Source: [Clostridium] viride DSM 6836 (GTDB lineage Bacteria > Bacillota > Clostridia > Oscillospirales > Oscillospiraceae). From it: a stretch of DNA of 64,000 bases. Of the stretch, positions 23,477 through 31,991 are shown piece by piece. The stretch's first letter is position 1. Every line of letters begins with the position of its first letter. Where the stretch lies: contig JHZO01000004.1 of assembly GCA_000620945.1 (NCBI GenBank), forward strand, positions 1-64,000, in the 5' to 3' direction. The position numbers and the translations under genes are program-made. The notes beneath the pieces are model-generated. The model saw only the letters and a program-made list of their open reading frames with translations, searched no databases and had not been told where the DNA came from.

Positions 23477-23552
23477 GACTAAACGATCAATTCTGAAAAG
23501 AATAAAAATAGGAGTTTAAACGGTCTGCGTTTTGAAAAAAGAACCTCATGAT

Positions 23553-23924
23553 CTAGGGGGTTTTGATATATGGTCCTAACTCGAAGTTTGAGAGCCAGTA
23601 AAATTCACCATTGACCAAAACCTTATAATAATCCACATCGTTCATAACCTTAACCACCTGAACCAAGTCCCCAATCCTTAAAAATGGATGGTTATGTGCA
23701 TTTGATTTTATCTGTACAGTAGTGCCCACTCCTATATTACGGGTTGGGTCCGTGGAGTCTATGTCGGGGTTGGACACCCAATGATACGAACCATCCTGAG
23801 TTTTTACGACGTAAACAGTGTCAACCCACCGACTTACAATGACACCGACATCCCCAGGTTTTGCTCCTTCGTCATTATCTAAGACTACAACCCTATCGCC
23901 CGGATAAAATTGCGCGCTTGTCAT
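23553..23924 (-). CDS. SH3/KOW-like two-repeat small protein
   Basis: An intact 123-residue protein with two related beta-rich halves: FYPGDRVVVLDNDEG...DVGVIVSRW and GTTVQIKSNAHNHPF...DLVQVVKVM. GAGGTG lies seven bases before the ATG. The decayed relative at 9504-9860 shows the gene belongs to this element family. Molecular role unknown. Confidence 0.6.
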   Translation of the reverse strand: MTSAQFYPGDRVVVLDNDEGAKPGDVGVIVSRWVDTVYVVKTQDGSYHWVSNPDIDSTDPTRNIGVGTTVQIKSNAHNHPFLRIGDLVQVVKVMNDVDYYKVLVNGEFYWLSNFELGPYIKTP

Positions 23925-24173
23925 GTAATCACCTCACTAATTAGTATAGCAATCCTTTTCGCAAAGGTGTTAAAGCCAATCTTGTAAGAATGTTCTCCGG
24001 TAGAAGCAAGTTTATGGGAGGGGTACAATGAGAATGAAGTTCCCATTCACTTCACGATCCCGTTGGGAAAGATTAGGAAGATCACCCTGTACTTTTCAGT
24101 CGTTTTGTGAAAGTAGTGCATGCTAACACTTGCAAGCTTTCACATTTCATCAATAATCACGTCGAGAAGTCCC
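23925..24173. other. Gene-free stretch at the probable right edge of the second element
   Basis: No gene and no tRNA fragment or arm repeat is visible here, so the right boundary of the second element cannot be placed. Confidence 0.5.
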
Positions 24174-24202
24174 TTGACAATATCGGAAAAATTTCATATA
24201 GT
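24174..24202 (+). promoter_or_regulatory. Promoter of the lysine operon
   Basis: TTGACA (24174-24179), 17-base spacer, TATAGT (24197-24202), directly upstream of the lysine riboswitch. Confidence 0.85.
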
Positions 24203-24213
24203 GTTAATATAAA

Positions 24214-24386
24214 TTATGATAGAGGCGCGATGTGTAAAGAGTAGCCGGGAATTTTGCCATGCAGGGCAGAGCCGGGGAAAGGTGCCATCGCCGAAGTCAG
24301 CTTTTCCTGCATGGAAGGCTAGGCTGGGCAGACGTACTAAGAGGCGTCTGACTGTCGCAAAGAAATTTGCGGAGGGCTATCTTGAT
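24214..24386 (+). promoter_or_regulatory. Lysine riboswitch (L-box)
   Basis: The aptamer core is recognisable: AGAGGCGCGA at 24221, AAGAGTAGCC at 24237, AAAGGTGCCATCGCCGAAG near 24279, GGCTGGGCAGACG near 24323, GACTGTCGCAAAG near 24351 and GCGGAGGGCTATC near 24369. P1 pairs GATAG (24218-24222) with CTATC (24377-24381). Lysine binding is expected to favour the terminator at 24460 over the GGGAATAGGG/CCCATTCC antiterminator stem and so shut off dapA-dapB-ddh-lysA. Confidence 0.9.
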
Positions 24387-24459
24387 AGGAACCTTGCCAG
24401 AGACTTGGGAATAGGGCTTAGTTTACCCATTCCTAAGAAAATGAGACAAGAGTAAGTCA

Positions 24460-24491
24460 AGTAGCCTTTTCCGTTAAGGCTGCTTATTTTT
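24460..24491 (+). terminator. Riboswitch-controlled terminator
   Basis: AGTAGCCTT pairs with AAGGCTGCT around TTCCGTT and is followed by TATTTTT, about 40 bases before dapA. Confidence 0.8.
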
Positions 24492-24532
24492 ATATCCAAT
24501 TTCATTTTCAGTCGAAAGTATGGGGGTTTATG

Positions 24533-25420
24533 ATGAAGAAGACGATTTTTAGGGGCATTGCCACCGCATTGATTACACCTACGGACGAAAACGGCGTAAA
24601 CTACGACCAGCTGGGCCGTTTGATTGATTGGCAGATCGCAGAGGGAGTAGACGCCTTGGTGGTTTGCGGAACTACCGGAGAGGCCTCGACTCTGACCGAC
24701 GAAGAGCATCGCCGTGTCATTTCCTACTCCGTGGAACGCTCTGCAGGACGGGTTCCGGTCATCGCGGGCACCGGCAGTAACGAAACGGACTATGCTTTGG
24801 CTCTGACCAAGAGCGCCTGTGAGTCGGGAGCTGACGCAGTGCTGGTGGTCACACCCTACTACAATAAGGCAACCCAAAAGGGACTCATTCGCATGTACAA
24901 CACCATTGCGGATGCCAGTGAAAAGCCGGTGATTTTGTATAACGTCCCGTCCCGGACCGGCGTCAACATTGAACCGGCCACCTATGAAGCATTGGCAGAG
25001 CATGAGAATATCGTGGCCATTAAGGAAGCCAACGGCAATCTTTCAAAGATTGTGGAGACCATGGCAAGAGTCCGTGGCAAGCTGGATCTGTACTCCGGCA
25101 ATGACGATCAAATCGTACCCATTATGGCCATGGGCGGAATCGGCTGCATTTCGGTCTTATCCAATGTCATTCCGGCACAAACGAGAGAAATTTGCACGCG
25201 CTTTTTCAACGGTGATATTGCAGGAAGCGCAGAGCTACAATGCAAGTATTATAAGTTGATCGAAGCCCTGTTTTGCGAAGTCAATCCCATTCCCGTGAAG
25301 GCGGCCATGTCGGCACTTGGCTTCTGCGAAAACTACTTCCGCTTGCCCTTGACCCCCATGGAGGAGGTCAATTATGCGCGTCTGCTTGACGCAATGAGAG
25401 AGTTGGGACTAACGCCGTGA
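24533..25420 (+). CDS. dapA: 4-hydroxy-tetrahydrodipicolinate synthase
   Basis: Condenses pyruvate with aspartate semialdehyde, the first committed step to lysine and diaminopimelate. The 295-residue protein has GTTGEASTL (TT pair of the catalytic triad), YNVPSRTG with the catalytic Tyr and arginine-side motif, and the Schiff-base lysine in VAIKEANGN (Lys164). Two ATGs are adjacent; the second (24533) has better spacing from GGGGG. It overlaps dapB by four bases (GTGA). Confidence 0.96.
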   Translation: MKKTIFRGIATALITPTDENGVNYDQLGRLIDWQIAEGVDALVVCGTTGEASTLTDEEHRRVISYSVERSAGRVPVIAGTGSNETDYALALTKSACESGADAVLVVTPYYNKATQKGLIRMYNTIADASEKPVILYNVPSRTGVNIEPATYEALAEHENIVAIKEANGNLSKIVETMARVRGKLDLYSGNDDQIVPIMAMGGIGCISVLSNVIPAQTREICTRFFNGDIAGSAELQCKYYKLIEALFCEVNPIPVKAAMSALGFCENYFRLPLTPMEEVNYARLLDAMRELGLTP

Positions 25421-26157
25421 GAGGAAAGAATGTGATTGTTTGTGGCGCATTGGGGCGCATTGGGCAGGAACTGATTCGTCTGATTGACGAGAGTGACGAC
25501 CTAACCCTCGCTGCGGCCGTAGATCGGGCCGGAGGCGAAGGGATCGTCCAGCGGCTATCAGACTACCAAGGTGAGGCCGATGTGTTAGTCGATTTCTCCC
25601 ACCATGCGGCCATCTGGGAGATTATGGACTACTGTGAGGCCAGAGGGATACCGGCAGTGATTGCCACCACGGGGCATAATCCAGAGGAAGCCGCCCGCAT
25701 TACGGAGGCCACCACCCGAATTCCCGTCTTTCATTCGGCCAATATGTCGGTGGGAGTCGCGCTCTTAGCGCGACTCGTTCAGCAAGCGGCGGCCATTTTC
25801 CGTGGCTGTGATGTTGAGATTATCGAAAAGCACCACAATCGGAAGATTGATGCACCCAGTGGGACGGCATTGTTGCTGGCCGAAGCGGTCAAGAAGGAGC
25901 GGCCGGATTCCGTGTATGTACACGGCCGCGTGGGCAATGCCAAGCGAGAGCCCAATGAGATAGGCATTCATGCCCTGCGCATGGGTAGTGTCGTGGGCGA
26001 ACACGAAGTGATTTTTTCCACCGATTCGCAAACGATTACCCTCAGCCATTCCGCGCACGATCGTTCCCTGTTCGCCGAGGGAGCCATAGCCGCGGCAAAC
26101 TTTATCCTCGATAAGCCCATCGGGCTGTACCGTATGGAGCAATTACTTGGAGAATAA
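25417..26157 (+). CDS. dapB: 4-hydroxy-tetrahydrodipicolinate reductase
   Basis: NAD(P)H-dependent second step of the lysine pathway. The 246-residue protein has an N-terminal Rossmann motif (CGALGRIGQEL), a shorter N-domain than proteobacterial DapB, and the substrate motif EKHHNRKIDAPSGTAL. GTG start overlaps the dapA stop, so translation is coupled. Confidence 0.95.
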   Translation: MRGKNVIVCGALGRIGQELIRLIDESDDLTLAAAVDRAGGEGIVQRLSDYQGEADVLVDFSHHAAIWEIMDYCEARGIPAVIATTGHNPEEAARITEATTRIPVFHSANMSVGVALLARLVQQAAAIFRGCDVEIIEKHHNRKIDAPSGTALLLAEAVKKERPDSVYVHGRVGNAKREPNEIGIHALRMGSVVGEHEVIFSTDSQTITLSHSAHDRSLFAEGAIAAANFILDKPIGLYRMEQLLGE

Positions 26158-26194
26158 AAAGCTCCAGTGAAAATTTAATAAGGAGTTGTAATGC

Positions 26195-27175
26195 ATGAGA
26201 ATTGGTATTGTAGGTTATGGTAACTTGGGGAGAGGCGTGGAGGCGGCCATTCGCGCCTGTGCCGATATGGAGCTTTGTGCAGTTTTTACCCGCCGCGATC
26301 CCGCTGGTCTTTCGATTCGTACGGAAGGAGTTCCGGTGGTGTCCTATGGGGAGATGACATCCTGGAAGGATCGCATTGATGTAATGATTCTTTGCGGCGG
26401 CAGCGCAACCGATCTGCCCGAAATGACCCCGGAGGTTGCTAAGAACTTCCATGTGATTGACAGCTTTGACACCCACGCGAACATTCCCACGCACTTTGCC
26501 AAGGTCGATGCGGCGGCAAAGGAAGCCGGTAAGATCGCCGTCATTTCGGTGGGCTGGGACCCCGGACTCTTCTCCGTCAGCCGTCTGTACGCAAACGCCA
26601 TCTTACCCAACGGACAGGATTATACCTTTTGGGGCAAGGGTGTGAGCCAGGGTCACTCCGATGCCATCCGCAGAATCCCCGGCGTGTTGGATGCCAGACA
26701 GTATACCGTACCCGTTCCCTCTGCGGTGGAGCGCGTGCGTTCCGGAGAGAATCCCACTTTGACCACCCGCGAAAAGCATACCCGGGAATGCTTTGTAGTG
26801 GCCTCAGCCGATGCCGACAAGGCAGCCATCGAAACCGCCATTGTGACTTTGCCAAACTATTTCTCAGACTACGACACCACGGTGACCTTTATCTCCATGG
26901 AGGAAATGCAGGCACAGCACCAGGGTCTTCCTCACGGCGGCAGCGTGATTCGCAGCGGCGTGACGGGCTTTGATGGGGAATGTAAGCACACCATTGAGTA
27001 TACCCTGACGCTGGACTCCAACCCTGAGTTCACCGCCAGTGTGCTGGTGGCTTCTGCGAGAGCTGCTTACCGCATGGCGGAACGCGGTGATGCTGGCTGC
27101 AAGACCATCTTTGATCTCCCCCCTGCGGCACTCTCTCCCAAAAGTGCAGAAGAACTGCGTGCTACCATGCTGTAA
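26195..27175 (+). CDS. ddh: meso-diaminopimelate dehydrogenase
   Basis: NADPH-dependent enzyme converting tetrahydrodipicolinate and ammonia directly to meso-diaminopimelate, bypassing the four-step succinylase or acetylase branches. The 326-residue protein has N-terminal GIVGYGNLGRGVEAAI (NADPH binding). It also has SVGWDPGLFSVSR and WGKGVSQGHSDAIRRIPGV, both highly conserved in Ddh. AAGGAG lies before the ATG. It sits between dapB and lysA, exactly where its reaction is needed. Confidence 0.96.
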   Translation: MRIGIVGYGNLGRGVEAAIRACADMELCAVFTRRDPAGLSIRTEGVPVVSYGEMTSWKDRIDVMILCGGSATDLPEMTPEVAKNFHVIDSFDTHANIPTHFAKVDAAAKEAGKIAVISVGWDPGLFSVSRLYANAILPNGQDYTFWGKGVSQGHSDAIRRIPGVLDARQYTVPVPSAVERVRSGENPTLTTREKHTRECFVVASADADKAAIETAIVTLPNYFSDYDTTVTFISMEEMQAQHQGLPHGGSVIRSGVTGFDGECKHTIEYTLTLDSNPEFTASVLVASARAAYRMAERGDAGCKTIFDLPPAALSPKSAEELRATML

Positions 27176-27240
27176 GGGCTATTTTGCTTCCTAAATGTCT
27201 GGTAGCCAATCGAGATACACCTTAGATAGGAGAATGGAAA

Positions 27241-28536
27241 ATGCTTTACGATAATCTGGCTGTGAACGAGAAGGGACACCTTGCCATTGGGGGTGTTTCC
27301 ACCGTTGCGCTGGCGGAACAATACGGAACGGCCCTCTATGTCCTCGACGAAGACAAAATTCGAGCCAACTGCCGCCTCTATACCAAGAGCATGCAAGAAT
27401 GGTTTGGGGAAGGCTCCATGCCGCTCTTTGCCGGAAAGGCTCTTTGCTTTAAGGGCATGTATCGAATTTTGCAGGAAGAAGCCATGGGAGCCGACGTGGT
27501 CTCACCCGGCGAATTGTATACGGCACTGGCGGCTGGATTTCCACCCGAGCGGCTCTTTTTCCACGGCAACAACAAGACGGATGAAGACATTCGCTATGGG
27601 GTGGACAGTCGGATTGGATTTTTCATTGTGGACAATGAGCACGAGTTGGAGGTGCTAAGTGCGTACGCCGGAGAACAGGGCGTGTGCCAAAAGGTTCTTC
27701 TGCGCGTCACTCCCGGCATCGACCCCCACACCTTGGAGGCCATCAACACGGGACGCATTGACTGCCAGTTTGGACGGCCCATCGAGACCGGTCAGGCCGC
27801 CCGTTTTGTGGAGAAAGCACTGTCCCTGCCCAACCTCTCCGTGTGCGGTTTTCATAGTCACATTGGTTCTCAGATTTTTGAGGCTCAACCCTTCTGCGAT
27901 GCCGTGGACATCCTCTTGCAGTTTGCAAAGGACATGCGGGAATCCCACGGCTTTGTGGCAAAAATCTTTAACCTGGGGGGAGGCTTTGGCGTTCGTTACG
28001 TAGAGTCTGACCCTGTGGTCGATATTCCCGCTAACATCCGTGCCCTTTCGGAACATTTAACCCGTGGCTGTGCGGAATTGGGATACCCAATCCCTCACAT
28101 TTACATGGAGCCGGGGCGCAGCATCGTTGCCAATGCAGGTCTGACCCTATACACCGCCGGTGGCGTGAAGGAAATTGAAGGCTATCGCAGCTACGTCACG
28201 GTGGACGGAGGCATGACGGACAACCCTCGCTATGCACTCTATCAGGCAAACTATACGGTGCTCCCGGCCAACCGCATGAATGAGGTGGCAGATGGCACCT
28301 ACACCGTGGCAGGGCGTTGCTGTGAAAGTGGTGACCTCATTCAGGAGGACGTGAGACTTCCGGAGCCAAAGCGAGGAGACCTGATTGCAGTCCTAACCAC
28401 GGGGGCTTATAACTTTGCCATGTCGTCCAACTACAATCGCATCTGCCGCCCGGCGGTGGTGATGGTGCGAGGGGGGGAGCACTTCCTGGCAGTTAGACGC
28501 CAGACGTTTGAAGACTTAGTTGCCTGCGACCTATAA
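27241..28536 (+). CDS. lysA: Diaminopimelate decarboxylase
   Basis: PLP enzyme of fold type III making L-lysine from meso-diaminopimelate. The 431-residue protein has the PLP lysine region (LFAGKALCFKGM), the HSHIGSQIF strand, a GGGFGVRY phosphate loop, EPGRSIVANAG, and the CCESGDLI dimer-interface active-site motif. AGGAG precedes the ATG. Last gene of the riboswitch operon, followed by a strong terminator. Confidence 0.96.
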   Translation: MLYDNLAVNEKGHLAIGGVSTVALAEQYGTALYVLDEDKIRANCRLYTKSMQEWFGEGSMPLFAGKALCFKGMYRILQEEAMGADVVSPGELYTALAAGFPPERLFFHGNNKTDEDIRYGVDSRIGFFIVDNEHELEVLSAYAGEQGVCQKVLLRVTPGIDPHTLEAINTGRIDCQFGRPIETGQAARFVEKALSLPNLSVCGFHSHIGSQIFEAQPFCDAVDILLQFAKDMRESHGFVAKIFNLGGGFGVRYVESDPVVDIPANIRALSEHLTRGCAELGYPIPHIYMEPGRSIVANAGLTLYTAGGVKEIEGYRSYVTVDGGMTDNPRYALYQANYTVLPANRMNEVADGTYTVAGRCCESGDLIQEDVRLPEPKRGDLIAVLTTGAYNFAMSSNYNRICRPAVVMVRGGEHFLAVRRQTFEDLVACDL

Positions 28537-28541
28537 CCATG

Positions 28542-28588
28542 AAAAAAAGCCTGTCTCTGCCGCTTGTTCGGCAGGGACAGGCTTTTTT
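28542..28588. terminator. Bidirectional terminator between lysA and malic enzyme
   Basis: AAAAAGCCTGTCTCTGCCG pairs with CGGCAGGGACAGGCTTTTTT, with A and T runs on the two sides. Confidence 0.92.
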
Positions 28589-28599
28589 GATTGCTCAAT

Positions 28600-29772
28600 T
28601 TAAAAACGGGTGTTTCCGGTTTTTCGGGCTTCGTCGGCCACCGCGTTTGCCACGGCTTCCGCAGCTCGCTTATCCAAGGGAGAGGGGATGATGTAATCCG
28701 GGCGCAGCTCCTCCTCGGGGATGAGTGCGGCAAGGGCCAGGGCAGCCCGGTGCTTCATGCCTTCCGTAATGGCACGAGCTCCCACCGAGAGAGCCCCCTT
28801 AAAGAGACCCGGAAAGACCAGCACATTGTTGATCTGGTTGGGGAAGTCCGAGCGCCCGGTTCCCACCACCGCAGCCCCGTTCTGGAGGGCAAGGTCAGGC
28901 ATGATTTCGGGAACGGGATTGGACATGGCCAGCAGAATGGCATCCTGGTTCATGCTTCGCACCATCTCGGGGGTCAGAAGGCCTGGGCGGGATACCCCCA
29001 CGAAAATGTCGGCGCCACAAAGAGCATCGGAAAGTGAGCCGGTGAGGTTTTCTGGGTTGCTGATCTCCGCCAAGTGCTGATGCTCCGGGGAAAGACGAGT
29101 ATCCCCACGGGACAGGATGCCGTCCTTATCACAGAAGATCAGGTTGGAAAAGCCCATATCCAGGAGCAGCTGACCACTGGCCGTTCCGGCGGCACCGGCA
29201 CCGCAGATCACCACACGTGCCGTTTCCTTCTGCTTCCCCACCACCTTCAGGGCATTGGTGAGAGCGGCAGCAATGACCACGGCGGTGCCATGCTGGTCAT
29301 CGTGGAAGACCGGAATGTCGCAGAGTTCCTTCAAGCGGCGCTCAATTTCAAAGCAGCGTGGGGCGGAGATATCCTCCAGATTGATGCCACCAAAGCTTTT
29401 GGAGAGCAGGGCAATGGTTTCCACCAGTTTATCCGTATCCTGGGTGTCGATGCACAGGGGGAAGGCATCCACGCCGGCAAACTCCTTAAAGAGAACGCAC
29501 TTTCCCTCCATGACGGGCATTCCCGCGGCCGGGCCAATGTTGCCCAGGCCCAGAACTGCAGAGCCATCCGTCACCACCGCGACTAAATTGCGGCGGCGGG
29601 TAAGGGTAAAGGAAAGAGATTCATCCTTTTGAATTTCCAGACAGGGGGCAGCAACGCCTGGGGTGTAGGCAAGGGAAAGATCGTGGGCATTTTCGAGCTT
29701 ACAGCGAGAGACGACCTCGATTTTTCCGCCCAGTGTTTCGTGAAGCTTCAGGGCTTCCTGATTGATATCCAT
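28600..29772 (-). CDS. NAD(P)-dependent malic enzyme
   Basis: Oxidatively decarboxylates malate to pyruvate. The 390-residue short bacterial form has YTPGVAAPC with the catalytic Tyr, VTDGSAVLGLGNIGP, the metal-site region PVFHDDQHGTAVV and a Rossmann motif VVICGAGAAGTASGQLL. ATG 29772 follows AGGAGG; the longer open frame (to 29913) runs into fumC. It is ten bases downstream of fumC, so the pair forms a fumarate-malate-pyruvate unit. Cofactor preference cannot be told. Confidence 0.92.
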   Translation of the reverse strand: MDINQEALKLHETLGGKIEVVSRCKLENAHDLSLAYTPGVAAPCLEIQKDESLSFTLTRRRNLVAVVTDGSAVLGLGNIGPAAGMPVMEGKCVLFKEFAGVDAFPLCIDTQDTDKLVETIALLSKSFGGINLEDISAPRCFEIERRLKELCDIPVFHDDQHGTAVVIAAALTNALKVVGKQKETARVVICGAGAAGTASGQLLLDMGFSNLIFCDKDGILSRGDTRLSPEHQHLAEISNPENLTGSLSDALCGADIFVGVSRPGLLTPEMVRSMNQDAILLAMSNPVPEIMPDLALQNGAAVVGTGRSDFPNQINNVLVFPGLFKGALSVGARAITEGMKHRAALALAALIPEEELRPDYIIPSPLDKRAAEAVANAVADEARKTGNTRF

Positions 29773-29782
29773 GGGTTTCCTC

Positions 29783-31147
29783 CTATACCATGTCTTCCGG
29801 TCGGTAGGCACGGTCAAATTCCTCCTCGGTGAACAGGCCGAGGGAAAGCGCAGCTTCCTTGAGAGAAAGGTTCTCTGAGTGAGCAAGCTTTGCGATTTTT
29901 GCTCCGTTCTCATATCCCACGTAAGGAGTGAGGGCGGTGACGGTCATAAGACTGCGGGATAGGTTCTCCTGCATTTTGCTGCGGTTGGGCTGCAAGCCTT
30001 CCAAACAATGTTGGGTGAAGGAGGTCACCGCATCCGCAAGTAAGCGCACGGATTGTAAGTAATTGTAGGCCAAGACGGGCATGAAGACATTCAACTGGAA
30101 GTTACCTTGTGAAGCGGCAAGGGAAACCGTCGTATCGTTTCCCATGACCTGTACGGCCACCATGGTGACCGCTTCGCACTGTGTGGGATTCACCTTCCCG
30201 GGCATAATGGAAGAACCGGGTTCGTTTTCGGGAATGAAGATCTCGCCCAGACCGCAACGAGGGCCGCTGGACAGCCAGCGCACATCGTTGGCCATCTTCA
30301 TGAGATTGGCAGCCAGTGCCTTCAGGGCTCCGTGGGAAAAGACGAGAGCATCCTTGGAGCTTAAGGCATGGAACTTGTTGTCCGCCGAGCGGAAGGGCAG
30401 GTGTAAAAAGGAGGCAATTTCTGCGGTGGCAGCTTCGGCAAAGCCGGGAGGAGAATTCAAACCCGTTCCAACCGCTGTTCCACCCAGCGCCAGAGCATAG
30501 AGGCCATCCAAGGATTGGGTAATCATTGCCTTGGACTGCTCCATCATGCAGCGCCAAGCGGAGACTTCCTGTCCGAAGGTCATGGGTACGGCATCTTGCA
30601 AGTGGGTACGACCGGTCTTGAGCACATCCTGATTTTCCGTCTCCAGACGAAGCAGCACTTCGTGCATCTGATCGATGGCCGGAAGCAGGCGGCGATGCAG
30701 TTCACACACGGCGGCAATGTGCATGGCCGTGGGGAAGGTATCGTTGGAGCTCTGCGAGAGATTCACATGGTCGTTCGGATGGAGCAAGGTCTCTCCGGCA
30801 AGCTGATTGCCCCGGTGGGCAATGACCTCGTTGAGATTCATATTTGTTTGCGTGCCGCTTCCGGTTTGCCAAACGGAGAGGGGAAACTCCCGAGAGAGAG
30901 AGCCGGAGAGGATTTCATCGCAAACAGTCTGTATGGTTTGGCTCTTCACCTCATCCAAGCGCCCCAAAGAGGCATTGGACACGGCGCAGGAGCGCTTTAA
31001 GACGGCAAAGGCTTCGAGCAAAGCCGTCGGCATGGTTTCTTCCCCAATGGCAAAGTGGAGAAGACTTCGTTGTGTCTGTGCTCCCCACAGACAGTCGGCG
31101 GGGACGAAAACCTCACCCATGGTATCATGTTCAATTCGGAACTTCAT
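29783..31147 (-). CDS. fumC: Class II fumarate hydratase
   Basis: Interconverts fumarate and malate. The 454-residue protein has the superfamily signature GSSIMPGKVNPTQ with the catalytic Ser loop. TGRTHLQDAVP (active-site His) and SGSLSREFPLSVWQTGSG are also typical. The ATG at 31147 has GGAGG upstream; the open frame to 31258 overlaps the sirtuin gene. Cotranscribed with malic enzyme downstream. Confidence 0.94.
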   Translation of the reverse strand: MKFRIEHDTMGEVFVPADCLWGAQTQRSLLHFAIGEETMPTALLEAFAVLKRSCAVSNASLGRLDEVKSQTIQTVCDEILSGSLSREFPLSVWQTGSGTQTNMNLNEVIAHRGNQLAGETLLHPNDHVNLSQSSNDTFPTAMHIAAVCELHRRLLPAIDQMHEVLLRLETENQDVLKTGRTHLQDAVPMTFGQEVSAWRCMMEQSKAMITQSLDGLYALALGGTAVGTGLNSPPGFAEAATAEIASFLHLPFRSADNKFHALSSKDALVFSHGALKALAANLMKMANDVRWLSSGPRCGLGEIFIPENEPGSSIMPGKVNPTQCEAVTMVAVQVMGNDTTVSLAASQGNFQLNVFMPVLAYNYLQSVRLLADAVTSFTQHCLEGLQPNRSKMQENLSRSLMTVTALTPYVGYENGAKIAKLAHSENLSLKEAALSLGLFTEEEFDRAYRPEDMV

Positions 31148-31226
31148 GGAAACCTCCATCAAAAAGGATTGGCTCTGCCGGGGAAAGGTTTTCTCGACGG
31201 AGCAACTAGATCGCGTAAGGCATAAC

Positions 31227-31952
31227 TTACAGGGTAATTTGGGACAGAATCTCCCCAATGGAGCCGGAAATCACCAAGTTCGCCTTTTGATCCAGCGCAG
31301 TGGGGGATTTGTTAATGAGCACCAGCTTATTGCCGCGATAATACTGAATCAGTCCGGCTGCGGGATAGACCACCAAGGAGGTACCGCCCACGATGAGGAC
31401 ATCCGCCGAGCGTAGGTACGAGATGGCGCGATTCATCAGATCCATATCAAGGGCTTCCTCATACAGTACCACATCGGGGCGCACCATGCTGCCGCAGTCT
31501 TCGCACACGGGGATGCCGCTGCTTTCTGTAATGCGGGAAATGGGATAGGAGCGTCCACACTTGCTGCAATAGTTGCGGTGCACCGAACCATGCAGCTCCA
31601 AGACCTGGCGGCTTCCCGCCATTTGGTGCAGACCATCGATATTCTGCGTGATCACCGCTTGCAGCTTGCCGGCCTGCTCCAATTCGGCAAGCTTGGCATG
31701 GGCGGGATTTGGCTTTGCCCAGGGGGCAATCATTTTATCGCGGTAAAAGCGATAGAATTCCTCGCTGTGAGAGCGCAAAAAGCTGTGGCTGAGCACGGTT
31801 TCCGGTGGATAGGCGTATTGCTGATGATATAGCCCATCCACGCTGCGAAAGTCGGGAATGCCACTTTCGGTGGACACTCCAGCTCCGCCGAAAAAGACGA
31901 TGTTTTTGCTTTCGGAAATCCAAGTTTGAAGCGTTTTGACAGCCTGATCCAT
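31227..31952 (-). CDS. cobB: SIR2-family NAD-dependent protein deacylase
   Basis: Removes acetyl or other acyl groups from lysines using NAD+. The 241-residue protein has GAGVSTESGIPDFRS (NAD site), TQNIDGLHQMAG (NID motif), the catalytic His in LHGSVHRNYC, and a four-Cys zinc site (CSKC and CEDC). ATG 31952 is chosen because AAAGGAG lies eight bases upstream. A role in tuning the neighbouring central-metabolism enzymes is plausible but only contextual. Confidence 0.93.
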   Translation of the reverse strand: MDQAVKTLQTWISESKNIVFFGGAGVSTESGIPDFRSVDGLYHQQYAYPPETVLSHSFLRSHSEEFYRFYRDKMIAPWAKPNPAHAKLAELEQAGKLQAVITQNIDGLHQMAGSRQVLELHGSVHRNYCSKCGRSYPISRITESSGIPVCEDCGSMVRPDVVLYEEALDMDLMNRAISYLRSADVLIVGGTSLVVYPAAGLIQYYRGNKLVLINKSPTALDQKANLVISGSIGEILSQITL

Positions 31953-31991
31953 AGGAACGGCTCCTTTCTCCATGTTCGATGTGGTCCTTCC

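Noticed and set aside
8340-24000. Possible integrase or transposase in the island region
   Set aside because: I looked for tyrosine recombinase and serine recombinase patterns on both strands in the open frames and saw none; weak similarities in short frames were not convincing.
24216-24455. 79-codon frame upstream of dapA
   Set aside because: It lies wholly within the lysine riboswitch aptamer and expression platform.
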